Of a stretch of 64,000 nucleotides of DNA, positions 34,648 to 46,200 are shown piece after piece. This stretch comes from Apiotrichum sp. Y4204 (taxonomy: Eukaryota > Basidiomycota > Tremellomycetes > Trichosporonales > Trichosporonaceae). The notes below the pieces were generated by a model. That model saw nothing but the letters and a program-made list of their open reading frames with translations, was not told the origin of the DNA and did no database searches. A program made the translations under genes and the position numbers. The stretch spans positions 236,325-300,324 of the forward strand of contig JAMYHL010000051.1 in NCBI GenBank assembly GCA_025531455.1, in the 5' to 3' direction. The first letter of the stretch is position 1; the number at the start of each line of letters is the position of its first letter.

Positions 34648-36036
34648 ATGACACCATCAGACTCGCACACAAACGACACTGGCGAATGGCCGCTCTCTGC
34701 GGATGAGTACCAGCGGTACGGGCGGCAGATGATCATGCCCGAGTGGGGTCTGCCAGGTGAGCTGCAGTGGCGGGGTGGTTACCAACATCCTCTGTCCGCT
34801 CTCACTCTCCACACTGACACCCAGGCCAGCTCGCCCTCCGCGCGGCCCGCGTCGCAGTCATCGGCGCAGGCGGCCTCGGCTGCCCGCTCCTGCAGTACCT
34901 CGCGGGCGCGGGCGTCGGACACATCAGCATCTTTGACCACGACACCGTCTCGGCATCCAACCTCCATCGGCAGGTATTGCACACGACCGAGCGCGTGGGG
35001 TGGAACAAGGCCGAGAGCGCAAAGGTCGCTCTGAACGCGTGTGTACAAAAATGTATGGAAAGTAATTCCGCGCTGATGGCAGGATCAACCCGCACGTCGA
35101 AATTATACCACATCCCGACCCCGTCCTCCCCTCCACTTGCCGCGCGCAGCTCGCCGCCCACGATCTCCTCGTCGACTGCACTGACCGGCCGTTCACGCGG
35201 TACCTTCTTGCCGACGCGGCGGCTGCGCTTGGCCTCCCGCTCGTTTCCGGGGCGGCGGTCGGCGCCGCGGGCCAGTGGGCAGTGTACAGCGGTGAATGGA
35301 CGGACGGGACGGAGAAGAAGCCGCGCGCATGCTACCGCTGCGTGTGGCCGCGTGCCGGGGCGAGTGCGCGGTGCGACGACGCGGGCGTATGGGGTCCCGT
35401 TACGGGCATGGTCGGGAGCGGGATGGCGGCGGCGGCACTGGGCGTGTTGATGGGTTCGGGGGGGCCGCCGATCCTCCATGTCCTCCATCTCGGGGGCAGT
35501 CCGATGGTGCGCACGGTGCGCATGCGCGGACCACGGGCGGACTGTAGTTGTGCAAAAGGGGTTGATCCCGAGGAGCAAGACTATGCGGCGTTTTGCGGCC
35601 CAGAGGTCGACGAGCGTACGGGTGCGGTGCCGGGTGCGCCTGGCGACCGCATCGGCGTGACGGTGGGTTGAAGAGCTGGGGCGTTGAGAAGGGAGCTGAC
35701 GGCAGGACCTGCGGGATGTCCTCTCGTCGCCCGAGGTCTTGGTGGTGGATACCCGCCCTGCGGTCGAGTACGCAATCTGCTCATTACCAAATACGACCAG
35801 TACGTCGTTTGTTTCTCATCTTTCTGACGCCAGATATCCCGCTCGCGACGATCCTCGCCGCGCCAGAGAACCTCCCCGCGGCGCAGCGCACAGTCTTCCT
35901 CTGCCGGCGCGGCAACGACTCGCAGCTCGCCGCCGCCGCGCTCCGTGCCTCCCGCCCAGATGCCAAAGTGCAGGATGTGCGCGGTGGTCTCGGCGCGTGG
36001 ACGCGGGACGTGGACCCCCGCTTCCCCGTGTATTGA
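34648..36036 (+). CDS. UBA4: Uba4/MOCS3-type adenylyltransferase-sulfurtransferase
   Basis: Five exons (34648-34756, 34825-35038, 35083-35662, 35706-35799, 35834-36036) give 399 aa. The ThiF/E1 domain has [15 protein letters not shown], the nucleotide-binding [20 protein letters not shown] and [15 protein letters not shown], a CYRC zinc half-site and a conserved cysteine in [18 protein letters not shown]. The C-terminal rhodanese domain begins about residue 302 ([15 protein letters not shown]) and has the persulfide loop [10 protein letters not shown]. Uba4 activates Urm1 for tRNA 2-thiolation and urmylation; the human orthologue also serves molybdopterin synthase. The second zinc pair appears as CSC, not the usual CxxC. 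Introns are 34-68 nt. The gene ends 52 bp from the converging LCL2 gene. Confidence 0.93.
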
Positions 36037-36088
36037 GATACTGGTACATGCAAGTAGTCAATCTACATTCTCCCCTCGCTGTGCTCTC

Positions 36089-36668
36089 CTATATCGGGGC
36101 CGAGAAGCGCAGCACATCGTCACACTCGCCACGGACACACACAAACGGCGGGCCCTCGCCCTCGTCCCGCGGCCGGTCGTCGGGAATGACGCATTTCGTG
36201 TCTTCGCTGAAAATGTCAGTGGTGATAGAGATGGAGACGGTGAGCGGCTGGGTATACCGAAAGAACATCCCACCCAGGATAGCCCGCTCATGCCGCGCTC
36301 TGACTCACGGATACGGGCACGGGCAGTCTGCCGGCGTGGGCACGCACGCGAGCGCCCCGGGACACACGTACCCCGCGCGACACGGTACTGTCGTCAGCAT
36401 ATACTCGATGGGGGGAGCTCGTGCAAACCATCATCTCTCGGAGTCTTCGTTTCTCCCCGCTCCTCGCACGCTACGCGCCCCCCCCCCTCGCTCTCGGGGA
36501 CTCACACTCATGCATCTCATGCCAGCCCTTATGCTCGCGCTGCCGCCGCGGCTCCTGCTGCTGTTGCTGTTGTTGTCCAAAGTTGAACGCCTGCTGGAAG
36601 AAGTTGCCAAAGTTGGCGGCTGCACCGCTCGCAAGCGAGAGGAGGGCGACGGCGAGGAGCGGGCGCAT
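36089..36668 (-). CDS. LCL2: Long chronological lifespan protein 2 (Lcl2-like)
   Basis: Three exons (36668-36506, 36387-36309, 36206-36089) give 119 aa. A signal peptide (MRPLLAVALLSLASGAAA) is followed by a glutamine run (FGQQQQQQQEP), a KGWHEMHE stretch, and the conserved cysteine core: CRAGYVCPGALACVPTPADC, PCPYPEDTKCVIPDDRPRDE and a terminal FVCV segment. This is the known Lcl2 family pattern, of secretory-pathway proteins tied to yeast lifespan and cell wall in genetic screens but with unknown biochemistry. The first exon alone would look like an unrelated 65-aa frame; the introns (118 and 102 nt) hide the cysteine part. The gene is tail-to-tail with UBA4. Confidence 0.9.
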
Positions 36669-36853
36669 CGGGGTTGAAGGGGGGGTGGGGGTTGGTGATG
36701 ATGATGATGACTGGAAGAGATGGTGATCTCATCTCTAGTTTGGGATCTTGGATCTTGACGTGGCGCGTGGTGGAGGTTCCGATTTGGATGAGGGATCCGC
36801 AAAAAGAGTTCCTTCCGCCTTTGGCAGGGATCGATCGCGGATCCCTCCCATGC

Positions 36854-36858
36854 AAAAA
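36854..36858 (-). terminator. Pol III terminator of tRNA-Thr
   Basis: A run of five T on the minus strand lies four bases after the tRNA 3' end. Confidence 0.8.
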
Positions 36859-36862
36859 CGTA

Positions 36863-36934
36863 TGCCCCGTAGCCGACTTGAACGACTGACCTTGTCATTA
36901 CTAGTGACACGCTCTACCACTGAGCTAACGGGGC
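36863..36934 (-). tRNA. tRNA-Thr (AGT)
   Basis: On the minus strand the sequence folds as a full tRNA: acceptor GCCCCGT pairs with ACGGGGC, the D arm is GCTCAGTGGTAGAGC, the anticodon stem TGTCA/TGACA closes the loop CTAGTAA (anticodon AGT), and the T arm has the TTCAAGT loop. There is no intron, and a T5 terminator follows. Confidence 0.95.
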
Positions 36935-37306
36935 GAGATGAAATGCAGAAATGTGGGGACAACAGGAGGTTTGAGGTGGTGAGCCGAAACCGTTGGTCGT
37001 GCTGTGTGGATTTGTCAAGTGCGACGACGGAAAATGCACATGCAGCTTTCACAAAATATGAGAAGGGTGTAATGAGGTAGGAGTCCTAGGAAAGATATAC
37101 AGCGAAAGATGGGGACTCTACCGATATTCTCCTGCCGTCCTAGCTGATACCCACAGGGCCGCGGGATGGCGGAAAGCGCAGCTGTCAGAAGAGCACGTCT
37201 GCGCATGTGAGAGTTCCGCCTTGACCAAATCGTCACCTATAAGACTTCACGTCACGTCGACGATTCATACGCTCTGTCCTGGACATACCATCTACTCATT
37301 CAGCAA

Positions 37307-37397
37307 TCTCAATTCGTATAGTGGCTAGTATGCTCGCTTGTCATCGCCGATAACAGCGTGAACGCGGGAGACCGGAGTTCAATTCTCCGATTGAGAG
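37307..37397 (+). tRNA. tRNA-Asp (GTC), with intron
   Basis: Acceptor TCTCAAT pairs with ATTGAGA, the D arm is GTATAGTGGCTAGTAT, and the T arm is CGGAG-TTCAATT-CTCCG. The anticodon stem CTCGC/GCGGG encloses TTGTCA, a 19-nt intron at 37344-37362, then C. The intron sits one base 3' of the anticodon (37340-37342), the canonical eukaryotic place. Confidence 0.93.
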
Positions 37398-38077
37398 CAG
37401 CGCCGAAGGGCGATTACCCTTTTACTCGCGGGGCGGGGCGCTGTGCGTGAGCGCCCAAGCGCGTACGAGTGCAGCCTGGAGGTACTGGATTGTCAACTTG
37501 GATCAGAGGGTTGGCCCAGCTAACCCGTGCGAAGGGACGGGAAGATGATGTATGGCAAGGGAATGGCGTAAAATAAAACAGATAAGGAAAGAGATAAGAG
37601 GACGAGGGCTATGGAGGGAGCAGCGATGGACGAGGAAGAACAAGAATTAAAAAAAAAATGAAAGAAACGAAATACAAGAGGATAAAATGAAACGAGAAGA
37701 AGATGAAAGAGAACACAATAAATAAACAAATACAGAAACTTTACAGAATATGATGATGACAGGGTAGAAGAGATGCACATGGCCCGAAAACTATGGCTGC
37801 AACAGAATTACAAAGCGATGAGGAAGACGACACGATCCGGGGCGGGGGCAACGGCATCCAACACCTCGATATCGACTGTAGACGATGAACCGCCACGAAC
37901 ACATCATAACCAAGATGACCTCTTGCCAACTCTCTACACAAACACAGACCCTACGAAACACCTATCAAGCTCTTACTCCTCCTAGACTTCCTGAACGTCT
38001 TCGACCTTACAGCCTCTCATCGACATCTCCAGCCCTGGACCTTCACCGCCACCGTCCCCCATTTCCCCATCTCCAGG
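37398..38077. other. A-rich spacer between tRNA genes
   Basis: This 680-bp spacer has a purine- and A-rich stretch at about 37550-37750, low in GC compared with the rest of the window. No protein frame or RNA is recognised. Confidence 0.5.
37420..37423 (+). terminator. Pol III terminator of tRNA-Asp
   Basis: A T4 run lies 23 bases after the tRNA 3' end. Confidence 0.6.
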
Positions 38078-38180
38078 GCTCTTGTGGTGTAGTCGCTATC
38101 ATACTCCCTTCGGGATCGAAGGATGCCGGACGCACGCGTCTGTCTGGGAGTGGTCCTCGGTTCAAATCCGGGCAAGGGCC
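38078..38180 (+). tRNA. tRNA-Pro (CGG), with intron
   Basis: Acceptor GCTCTTG pairs with CAAGGGC (one G-T pair). The anticodon stem CTCCC/GGGAG closes a loop TTCGGG...T with anticodon CGG at 38111-38113 and a 30-nt intron at 38115-38144. The T arm is CTCGG-TTCAAAT-CCGGG. The fold matches eukaryotic tRNA-Pro, including the G10-T25 D stem. Confidence 0.92.
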
Positions 38181-38185
38181 TTTTT
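38181..38185 (+). terminator. Pol III terminator of tRNA-Pro
   Basis: A T5 run directly follows the discriminator base. Confidence 0.85.
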
Positions 38186-39533
38186 GGGGATGAGAGGCAA
38201 AGAGGTTGGATGGATGGCAGGAATGGTTGCGTGGCGCGCAGGGCCGCATGTGCTTGCTGTACATCGTGCGTCCGGCGGATGCGGAAGGCTTGTCAAGTTA
38301 TGAGGGAAGGGCGATGACGGTAACGAGTGAGAATCCGCGAAGCGTGCGTAGGCCGTCTCAAATCACACGACGTGCAGACTGAGCCTGCTGTGAGTGGCTG
38401 GAATCCAAGCGAGTGAACGCGAAGAGTCAGTTGGATCCAGATCCAGATCGACATCTCGTCCGTAGCTGAGTCAATCGCTTCACCGATGTGACACAACTTG
38501 TTCCTCCATCTGCCCCTCACAGTCTGCATCGCTTTCCAAGAAGCAGATGACACGATTCGCGACCCCCAACCTCAGGCAAGTTTCTCGAGCCTGGGCCACC
38601 GCCACGACGCCAAGGGGCGCGGCGTTTGAGGCTGCGGTGCGTTATGCGAGATCGTGATGGGAACAGAGTGGATTACTGGAGTTTTACTGGGCAGTGGCAG
38701 TCCAGCCATGCCGCTGACAATAAAGAAGCGGGGATTGTATGTTCCGCACGCGCTTGTGTATCGTGGTCGAAAGACGAGATGTCGCGAATTGAGGCATCGA
38801 GGCTCACCACTGGGAGCTTCCTCGCTCCAAAGCCAATGTCCAGCTCGTTGAGAGACTGAAGAATGATCGCGCAATGTTCAGACTCCCTTCATCTCTTCTT
38901 GACAGAGGTTAGAGTCGGGGTCAGGAGTCAGCTCGTCATCAGCCGGCGCCAAAGCGTCAACAGAACATTCGCCGCCCATAAGAGCTTCAACACCGCGGTT
39001 TTGGACAGAGGGTAACCCGCAATCAGCAAGCTATCCTAAAGGGCAATCTGCGATTGCGGTGAGATGTGATAGATGCAAGAGAAGAAGAGAGTCGGATGGA
39101 AGGGAAGGATGCATCGCACCGTGTTGACCGTTAGTGGCGAGGGTCACTTTATCACTTTGGTGGCGGTGGGATTGATCCCGTCTGGGCCGACTGGTCCTTT
39201 TGGTGCCTTGCAGGTGCATGCATGTCATCAACGAGAGTTCGGAGCCGGAGCCCAGGGTGCACTGGGCCACGCGCTGCGATCGTCACCACCATTGCACCCT
39301 TCCATTCCAGCAACATGCCCCAAACCACTCGAACGAGCAACTCACAACTCTTTCTCGCTTTCTCTCCCTCGACATTCTCGCCTCCCATCCCCTATTTGTC
39401 AACATCACTCCCACTTTGCTCATCACTACTCCGCCTGACGCAAAGCACATTGCCTCCTTCTCCTCCTCCGGCTCTGCAACACACCACATTCATCACCGGT
39501 GCCCGAATCCTCCTTCCCCCCGTCCACGACGAT
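38186..39533. other. Intergenic region
   Basis: About 1.35 kb, ending in the C/T-rich leader of the DUF2433 gene. No gene or RNA is seen. Confidence 0.5.
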
Positions 39534-41989
39534 ATGGCTTCTGCCGTCAGCAACACCAACGGCGTCATGTCTCCCCCGCAGTCGGTCCGGTCTGCAGCAC
39601 AGCAGTCGCCGCGCGTCATCCTCGCCGGGTCGTCGGCGCGTATCCTCTGCGTCGCAGACATCCGCGGAGATTGTGAGTCATGAATCTTCCTCAGTTGCAG
39701 TAATCACCGTGTGTCGTGCTCTGACCTCTTCCTCGCGCGCAGTCCATGAACTGAATCGTCTGATTCGTTTCCACGAGGCGACCGCCGTCATTCACACTGG
39801 CGACTTTGGGTTTCTCAATGCCGACTCGCTAGAGCGCATGGGCGACAAGTGAGCGAGCCCGGTGGCCGGTGGCGTGTGTCGTGCTGACGCGAGCAGGATC
39901 CTGCGGCACCTGTTGCAGTACTCGCCTCTGATTGCACAGGGCACGCGTAACCAGCTCCTTTCGATCCCACCGCAGGCTGGCCGCGCAGCGCTGCTCAACC
40001 AGCTCAACAACTCGTCCGTCCACTTCCCGCTCTCCCAGTTCCCCCTCCTCCTCTCGGGATCCATCACCTTCCCCGTCCCCGTTTTCACCGTCTGGGGCCT
40101 TATCGAGGACGTTCGTATCTTGGAGAAGTTCCGCACCGGCGAGTACGAGGTCAACAATCTCACCGTCATCGACGAGGCATCTACTGCTCTGATTGAGACC
40201 GCCGGCCTCAAGCTGCGTCTGTTCGGTCTCGGCGGTGCTGTCGCTCTCCACAAGATGTGTAAGTGGGAAAGGAGTTGCAATTCTAAGCGAATCGGCGCTG
40301 ATCCATCAGTCGACAACGGCGAGGGATTCGCAACCATTGCGGGAGGACAGGGAACCATGTGGACCACGGCGCTGCAGATTGGCGAGCTGGTGGACACTGC
40401 GCAAAGGGTGAGTGCAGCACTCTGTTGGCGTGCCCGCTAACGCCAAGGTCTACGACACCACTGAAACGCGACTTTTGGTCACATCGGCGCCCATCAGTCG
40501 CACTGGCCTGCTCTCTCTCCTCGCGCTCTCTGTGAAAGCTGACCTCACCATCTCCGGCGGTCTCCACTGTGAGTTCCCTTTCTATGCCCATGACGGCCCT
40601 AACCCCCCAGTCCGGTACCCGGCATCATTCAACGACTTTGCAGTCAGCGGCGACTTTGAGACGTACCGCCAAAGGCTCGTCACCGCGCGCGACGGCTACC
40701 AGGCGGTCTACGATATCGTCAAGGAGCGCGTCGAAGGAAACCTGAGGTGAGTGCTGGAAGTACTCGGAACTCACACGCAGCGACTCGCAACTCCTCCTCC
40801 TCAAGAAGGTGCTGGCCATGGTACAGAAGATCCCCAACGCGGACGACAGCACATGGACGAATACCTGGCACTGGGTGCTGACGTGAGTCGCTGTTGCCGA
40901 CATTATCTGACGCCAGTGACGCCCTCTGTGGCCACCTCCTGTTCCGCGTCACCGAGGGTCGCGTATCGGCTGAAATGAGCAGCAATGGTGAGTCTTACTT
41001 GCTGCGCACCAGTTGCTGCAAGCTCACACCAGGTCTCAACTTTGCCCATCGCGCGAGCCAGGGCCCTGTTCCTCCTGTCGCTCCCATCCAGTCATCGGCT
41101 CCTTTGGCACAGGCTCCTCGACCGAACGCTGCCGAGCTTATCAAGGGATCCGGCATGCCTCCCAAGCCGTCGGCCGCGACAATGGCGCCCAAGCCGGTGC
41201 CGCCAAAGCCGACCACTGGGCCCATGAAGCCTGATACCCAACTGCCCCGTAACCCTCGTGCTCCCGTGGGCCCACCTCCTGGTCTCCCCTCGGCACCCAG
41301 GGCACAAGCTCCTGAGGGCAAGTCTCCGGCGTCCAAGGACATTCCGCTCCCCAAGTCCAACAAGGGCACGCCCTCGCTGCAACCGACCATCCTTCCTAAG
41401 GAGGCGAAAAAGCAGGACAAGCCGAACGGCAACAATGACAAGGAGAAGGACAAGGCCGGCGGTGGCGAGTCTGACGCGTCCAAGCCTGGCTTTGCGACCC
41501 CCAAGCGCTTCTCCCTCTTCATGAAGGGCCTCGCGAACGCGACTGCCGAGTCGGATGTGCGCGAGTTCTTTGGCGACTTTGCGGACAAAGTGGGTGCTAC
41601 AAATGCCATTTGAGTACTAACGACAGATCACCAACGTCAAGATCCCATTCGACCCGATCAAGCAGCGCCAGAAGGGCTTTTGCTACATTGACTTTGCTAC
41701 TGAGACCGACTGCCAGGAGGCGCTCAAAGCGCACCCGTCTGGGGTGAGTCTCCCGTTTGTGTTATTAATCTAACTCCAGAACATCGGTGAGGGCTCAGTC
41801 ACGGTCGAGGTGTCCAACCCGCCCCGCAACCTGAACTTTGACCGTCCCATCCGTGGAGGGCGGTCGGTACGCCAGAGGACCGGTCGTGGCGGCAGCACCT
41901 CGTCCAAGGAGGCACCCAAGGAGATGGGTGGTGGAGGCGACAAGCCGACAAAGCCCGAGGGCCACAAGGCGGAGGGTGCCAAGGAGTAG
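39534..41989 (+). CDS. DUF2433 metallophosphoesterase-like + RRM protein
   Basis: Eleven exons (39534-39672, 39743-39848, 39897-40258, 40310-40407, 40448-40568, 40611-40746, 40781-40882, 40917-40987, 41033-41589, 41627-41743, 41780-41989) give 672 aa with consistent phases. The N-terminal half is a calcineurin-like phosphoesterase fold of the DUF2433 type: ILCVADIRGDFHELN and VIHTGDFGF carry two metal motifs, while the HxxG-type histidine block is less clear (SGGLHFRYPASFN). A proline-rich disordered linker follows (about residues 385-520). A single RRM comes last (RFSLFMKGLANATAESDVREFF ... KGFCYIDFATETDCQEAL), ending in an RGG-like tail (GGRSVRQRTGRGG). The RNP2-like LFMKGL and RNP1-like KGFCYIDF are recognisable. 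Fungal proteins with this pair are annotated only as RNA-binding; an RNA-linked hydrolase role is inference. Confidence 0.88.
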
Positions 41990-42233
41990 AAATGAGACTG
42001 TGCCAGAGAGATTTACGAGACTGGGGTTCTGGAGTTGATGACAATCCTGCATCCATTGCATTGTTATATACATTTTTTTATACCGCGCTTCACGTATCAC
42101 CCGCCGCATGCCGCGACGCAGGGGCCATCCCAGCTAGACTTTACATAGTCGGCCCACAAGAATGCAAACTGTGCTAATGACAAGAGGGGATTGGATCTGG
42201 GCAGCGCAGGCGGTGCGCAACATCTGGTGTGTC

Positions 42234-43202
42234 CTACTTGCGCCGCATGACAAGTACGTCGGTGACATACTTGTACTTGAAGATGCCCTTCTGGCAAGTC
42301 AGCACAACATCTGTAGAAATAACCCACCTCCTTGTCGATCCACTCCTTGCCCTCGCTGCGAATTACGTTCCTCAGCTCGTCTTCAAATCTCTCGCGCCGC
42401 TCTCCATTGAGATTCGCTTCGGTGAGGTACGATTTCGAGAACAGCCGGTCGACAAGCGCCTGCTCATCCATCCCGACGTCCCACCCGAAATGCTCCTCCT
42501 CAACAGGCGTAAACATCTCCTTGTACGCGTTCGTCTCAAACATGGCCCGCCACCCGCCGCGGTAGTACTGCGGCGACCCCATGTCGTACGGCTGATACGT
42601 CTCCCGCACGGCCTTGTGCCACCTGTCGCCGTCCGACTCGAGGTTCCACACAAGCACGAGCGGCGCCCCAGGCTTGAGCACGCGCGCAACCTCGCGCAAG
42701 GACGCCTCGTAGTCGGGACACCAGTGGAATGCCTGCGCGATAATCACCGCGTCTGTCGAGTTTGGCGCAATGTTTGCCTGCGAGAAATCGTCAAAACTGC
42801 CCTTTACCGTGACCGCTTCAACGTCCTTAATGTCGAGTTGCGGGAGGCGCGCGGTGCCGCGTTCCCACGCGGCGCGCATCCCTGCGGACGGCTCGACGGC
42901 CACGAGCCGCCCCAGATCAAAGGATGGGTAGCCTTCTGGCGGGGAGAGGAGGAGGCGCGAGAATATCCCGGTACCTGAGCCGGCTTCGAGGACCGTCGCG
43001 CCGCGAGACGCAAATGTCGAGTGGATGTACGCGAGCGCCGACGCGGGGTATGAGGGGCGCGCCCGGTCGTACTGTCGTTAGCTTGCAGATCAAGGGGAGA
43101 GGCTGGGGGCTGGGCGGTGAGAGAGGGCCTCACATGGTCATTTGTGCCCTCGGCAAAGCCCGCGGCTGCGACGTTGTGCACGTTCCTTGCTGCTGTCGCC
43201 AT
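42234..43202 (-). CDS. SAM-dependent methyltransferase (type 11)
   Basis: Three exons (43202-43134, 43071-42328, 42290-42234) give 289 aa. The family layout is clear: YDRARPSYPASALAYI, motif I ATVLEAGSGTGIFSRLL, the acidic post-I position (VAVEPSAGMRAAW), AVIIAQAFHWCPDYEASLRE and VLKPGAPLVLVWNLE. Proteins like this in fungi include Crg1 and Tmt1 relatives that methylate small molecules such as cantharidin or trans-aconitate; the substrate here is unknown. The frame is open upstream to 43244, but the ATG at 43202 gives the usual start. Introns are 62 and 37 nt; the second is only seen by keeping the C-terminal KGIFKYKYVTDVLVMRRK in frame. It converges on the DUF2433/RRM gene with a 244-bp gap. 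Confidence 0.9.
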
Positions 43203-46200
43203 GGCCCAAGTCGTTCGGGGAGATAACAGCTGGCGGGGGAGCATTCACAGGGGGGGAGCAGGCGGAAATTAGTGGATGGAGTTGAGATATAGTCCAGCTG
43301 AGGTGGTGAGAGGGCCGAGGAGATCACTGATCACTGATAGCCGGCTGATGGTTGCTGAGGAGATGGGAAGTGAGAAAACTAACCATACTTTTGCCTTTTA
43401 TACGGTTCAACGCGCGGCAACTTGTTGGGGTTGCATCGGCGTTCTACCCATGTGACATCATGCCCGTCCATCGCCGAGAGGGCCGATACTTAGTCACCGA
43501 TACAGCGAGTGATACGATGCGATGCGGCCACTGGTGGGTCAATTCATGCTCGCTTAGATGGCGTGAGTACGCGGGGTGCAGTTCGACTCGGTACGTGTGC
43601 GGATATCGATGGGAGTATCGGCCCACAATGACAGGATGCAGAAAAATGTAACCGACAGCCAGTGCGGCCTATGGGGCAGCAGCCAGCAGGCGTAGGCGGC
43701 ACAGGCCGCCAGACAACTTACTGCACAGATGTAGTGGGGATGTCTCGGGCTCGGTGATTACTGACTCGATGGTTCAGTGTCCAGCTGCAGATTGTGGGGG
43801 AATAGGTTTGGGTTATGCGTGTGCACAGAGCACAGAGTCGATATGGTCTCAGGCCTCAGGCATTATCGGCTGTCAACACGCGATTGCGGATCTTGGATAT
43901 CCGAAGACGAACCATTCGGTAGACAGGTGATGAGAGCGAGCACCATCCAAAGACAGAGACACCGAGCTCTTGGGCAAAGTACCGATTATACAAGTGCACG
44001 GCGTACGAGGGTACGAGAGCGTCGCGCGCGGTGCGGCGCGTCCACCTCGTGCATATACATCCAGGCAACTAGTTCATCGGTCGCGTCCCGCGTCAGGACA
44101 AGGGTCGGCCGGTCTGCCGGCATCCACCCGGTCATGCGTTACGGATATCTGCACTGTTACAGTACATTCCGTATGTGGCTGCATGTGGAGCATTTCGAGT
44201 ATACAGCATAGTGCATGCGCTGGGCAATATCGTCGGCATGTACAAGATTACAGGAATTGGAGGAGGATCCGATTGTGAACCGCGTGCAGGGTGCAGGGTA
44301 GCTCAACAGCTCGACAGTTCGACAGACTCAGGATCGAACGATGCATTCCTGCATTCTTGTGTTCCTCGAGCCACGCTTTCTGGTGTTCCTGCAGCGCGCT
44401 GCGCCGCAAGATCGACAGCAATACTGGCACATTGTTGTGTAGGAGAAATCGAAAATAGCGGGTCGGCTTGACATCGAGTGAAGCAAGTAAAGCAAACACT
44501 CCAAAGGTAGTGTTGTTGTTGTTATCGTCATTCTCCCGTTCTGTGACCATGGGAAGCGTTGAGAGCTCGAGAGAGGGCATGGAACAGACCGAATTAACGG
44601 GCAGCGAGGACCAGACCATTGCGCCAGAGCCTCTCGCCATGACACTAACTCTGAGCTGCCGCTGACTCTGTCTGGCCGAGATTACCGACAGGCTTGATGG
44701 ACTATTGCTGCTGCTCACCAAGATGGGCTGGGAGTTGCTCAACTGGCGTTTTCTGTTAACAGCTTTAATCCTCACGGTCAACCACGGCCTTCAATGACTC
44801 GTCCACTCCACTTCAGTAACCGTCTGGCAATTGAGGGGGAACCGTACAACTTCGCAAGTAATGGTGATGTGTTGGGCGCTGTCCAGTCTCTTAGAGAGTT
44901 GGGAGACTTTGACAACAAGAATTGATGTCGACGACTCCAACTTGCAGGTGATAAGTAATACAAGTGATCGGTGTTTCGGATAACGAAAACACGAATGACA
45001 TGTCGCCCTTCAACCACTTACTCTGTCGTGTCATCAGCGTGTAGTGTCATCACCCTGGAGGCGTCTTAAGCTGCAGTATTACAGCAACTTTACACAGCCA
45101 GTGCGAAGACTTGAGATGAAAGCTAGCCACATTTCCAAGTCGTCACTGGCCGACTGGTCTCTGATCCTCTGTCCCTCCTGCGGCCCGTAGATCGGTGGAA
45201 CTGCTCCATGTCTATCAGAAGTTCCCTAACGTACTGAATTGCGCTGCAACCCGCCGCACTGGCCTCCGCGGACCGGTACCAGGCGGCACTGCGCCGCTGA
45301 TCCCGGCCGACGAGCGCGTAGGTGGGTAATGGATGGGCGACGGGGTGGGCAAGTGGTTATGTGGCTATGGTGTTGTATGTCTGTGCGTCGGAATCCTGCG
45401 CCGAGGAAGTTCCTGCTCCCTTTTGTTGAGCCTTGCGGCCTTGAGGTCGCCCGATCGAGCCTGGAGGGAATCGACACTGCTGGTTGTCTTGCTTGCAATT
45501 ATCGGGTGCCAAAACACAAACCAGGCCGGAGCGTGTGCACCGCTTTCTCCGAGTTGATTAAATCCAACAGGTGAGACACGCGTGCCTGCTCGACGCGGAA
45601 CGTCGAACGTCGAACGCAAGAACAGCTCATCTGCTTTCCTGCAGGCTCTGTTTAACCGCCCTTTGGCCTCCTCCATACCTAGCTCTGCACGGCCGACAAA
45701 AGACGACCCCGAATAAGTCTTTTGTTCGTCTCTTCATGATCCATGATTCATCGCCATGATTTCTGTTCCACGATCTAGTGACGGCGAGGAACATGAGGAA
45801 TGTGTCTTGTTTGTCTCGACGACTGGAACGATAGTCGGGGACGGCCAGAAGCTTCAACTGACGGCCCGCGGGGATAAGCCCCCAGCCCGGGCAGCCCAAT
45901 CCCCAACCCCCCACTCCAAGCTGCATGCCTGCCAGATGGACCGCGCCCCTGGTACCAAACACAAACACACAAAAGACGCGAAAATCAGCCGCAACGGCAA
46001 AATACCGCGGCGCACATTCACATTCCTTGCACTCCGCGACTGTTGTCGGGCTTTGGAGCTACGGAGACTTGTGACGCGAGAAGCAAGCGCGAGCAATTGA
46101 GGATTTGTTGTGAGCCGGTCGCGTCTGATCGGTTTTGAAAGCTTCTCGCAGATCTGTTGTTTGTGCCAAGCCCTCCTGGTCAGAATTGCCGGGCTCAATT

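Noticed and set aside
33279..34736. 485-codon minus-strand frame over PDI1
   Set aside because: It lies wholly opposite a certain gene with strong codon bias and reads as low-complexity L/V/G/D sequence.
44248..44781. 177-codon minus-strand frame in the 5.4 kb gap
   Set aside because: Serine- and arginine-rich with no domain, balanced base use unlike the coding genes, and no supporting splice sites.
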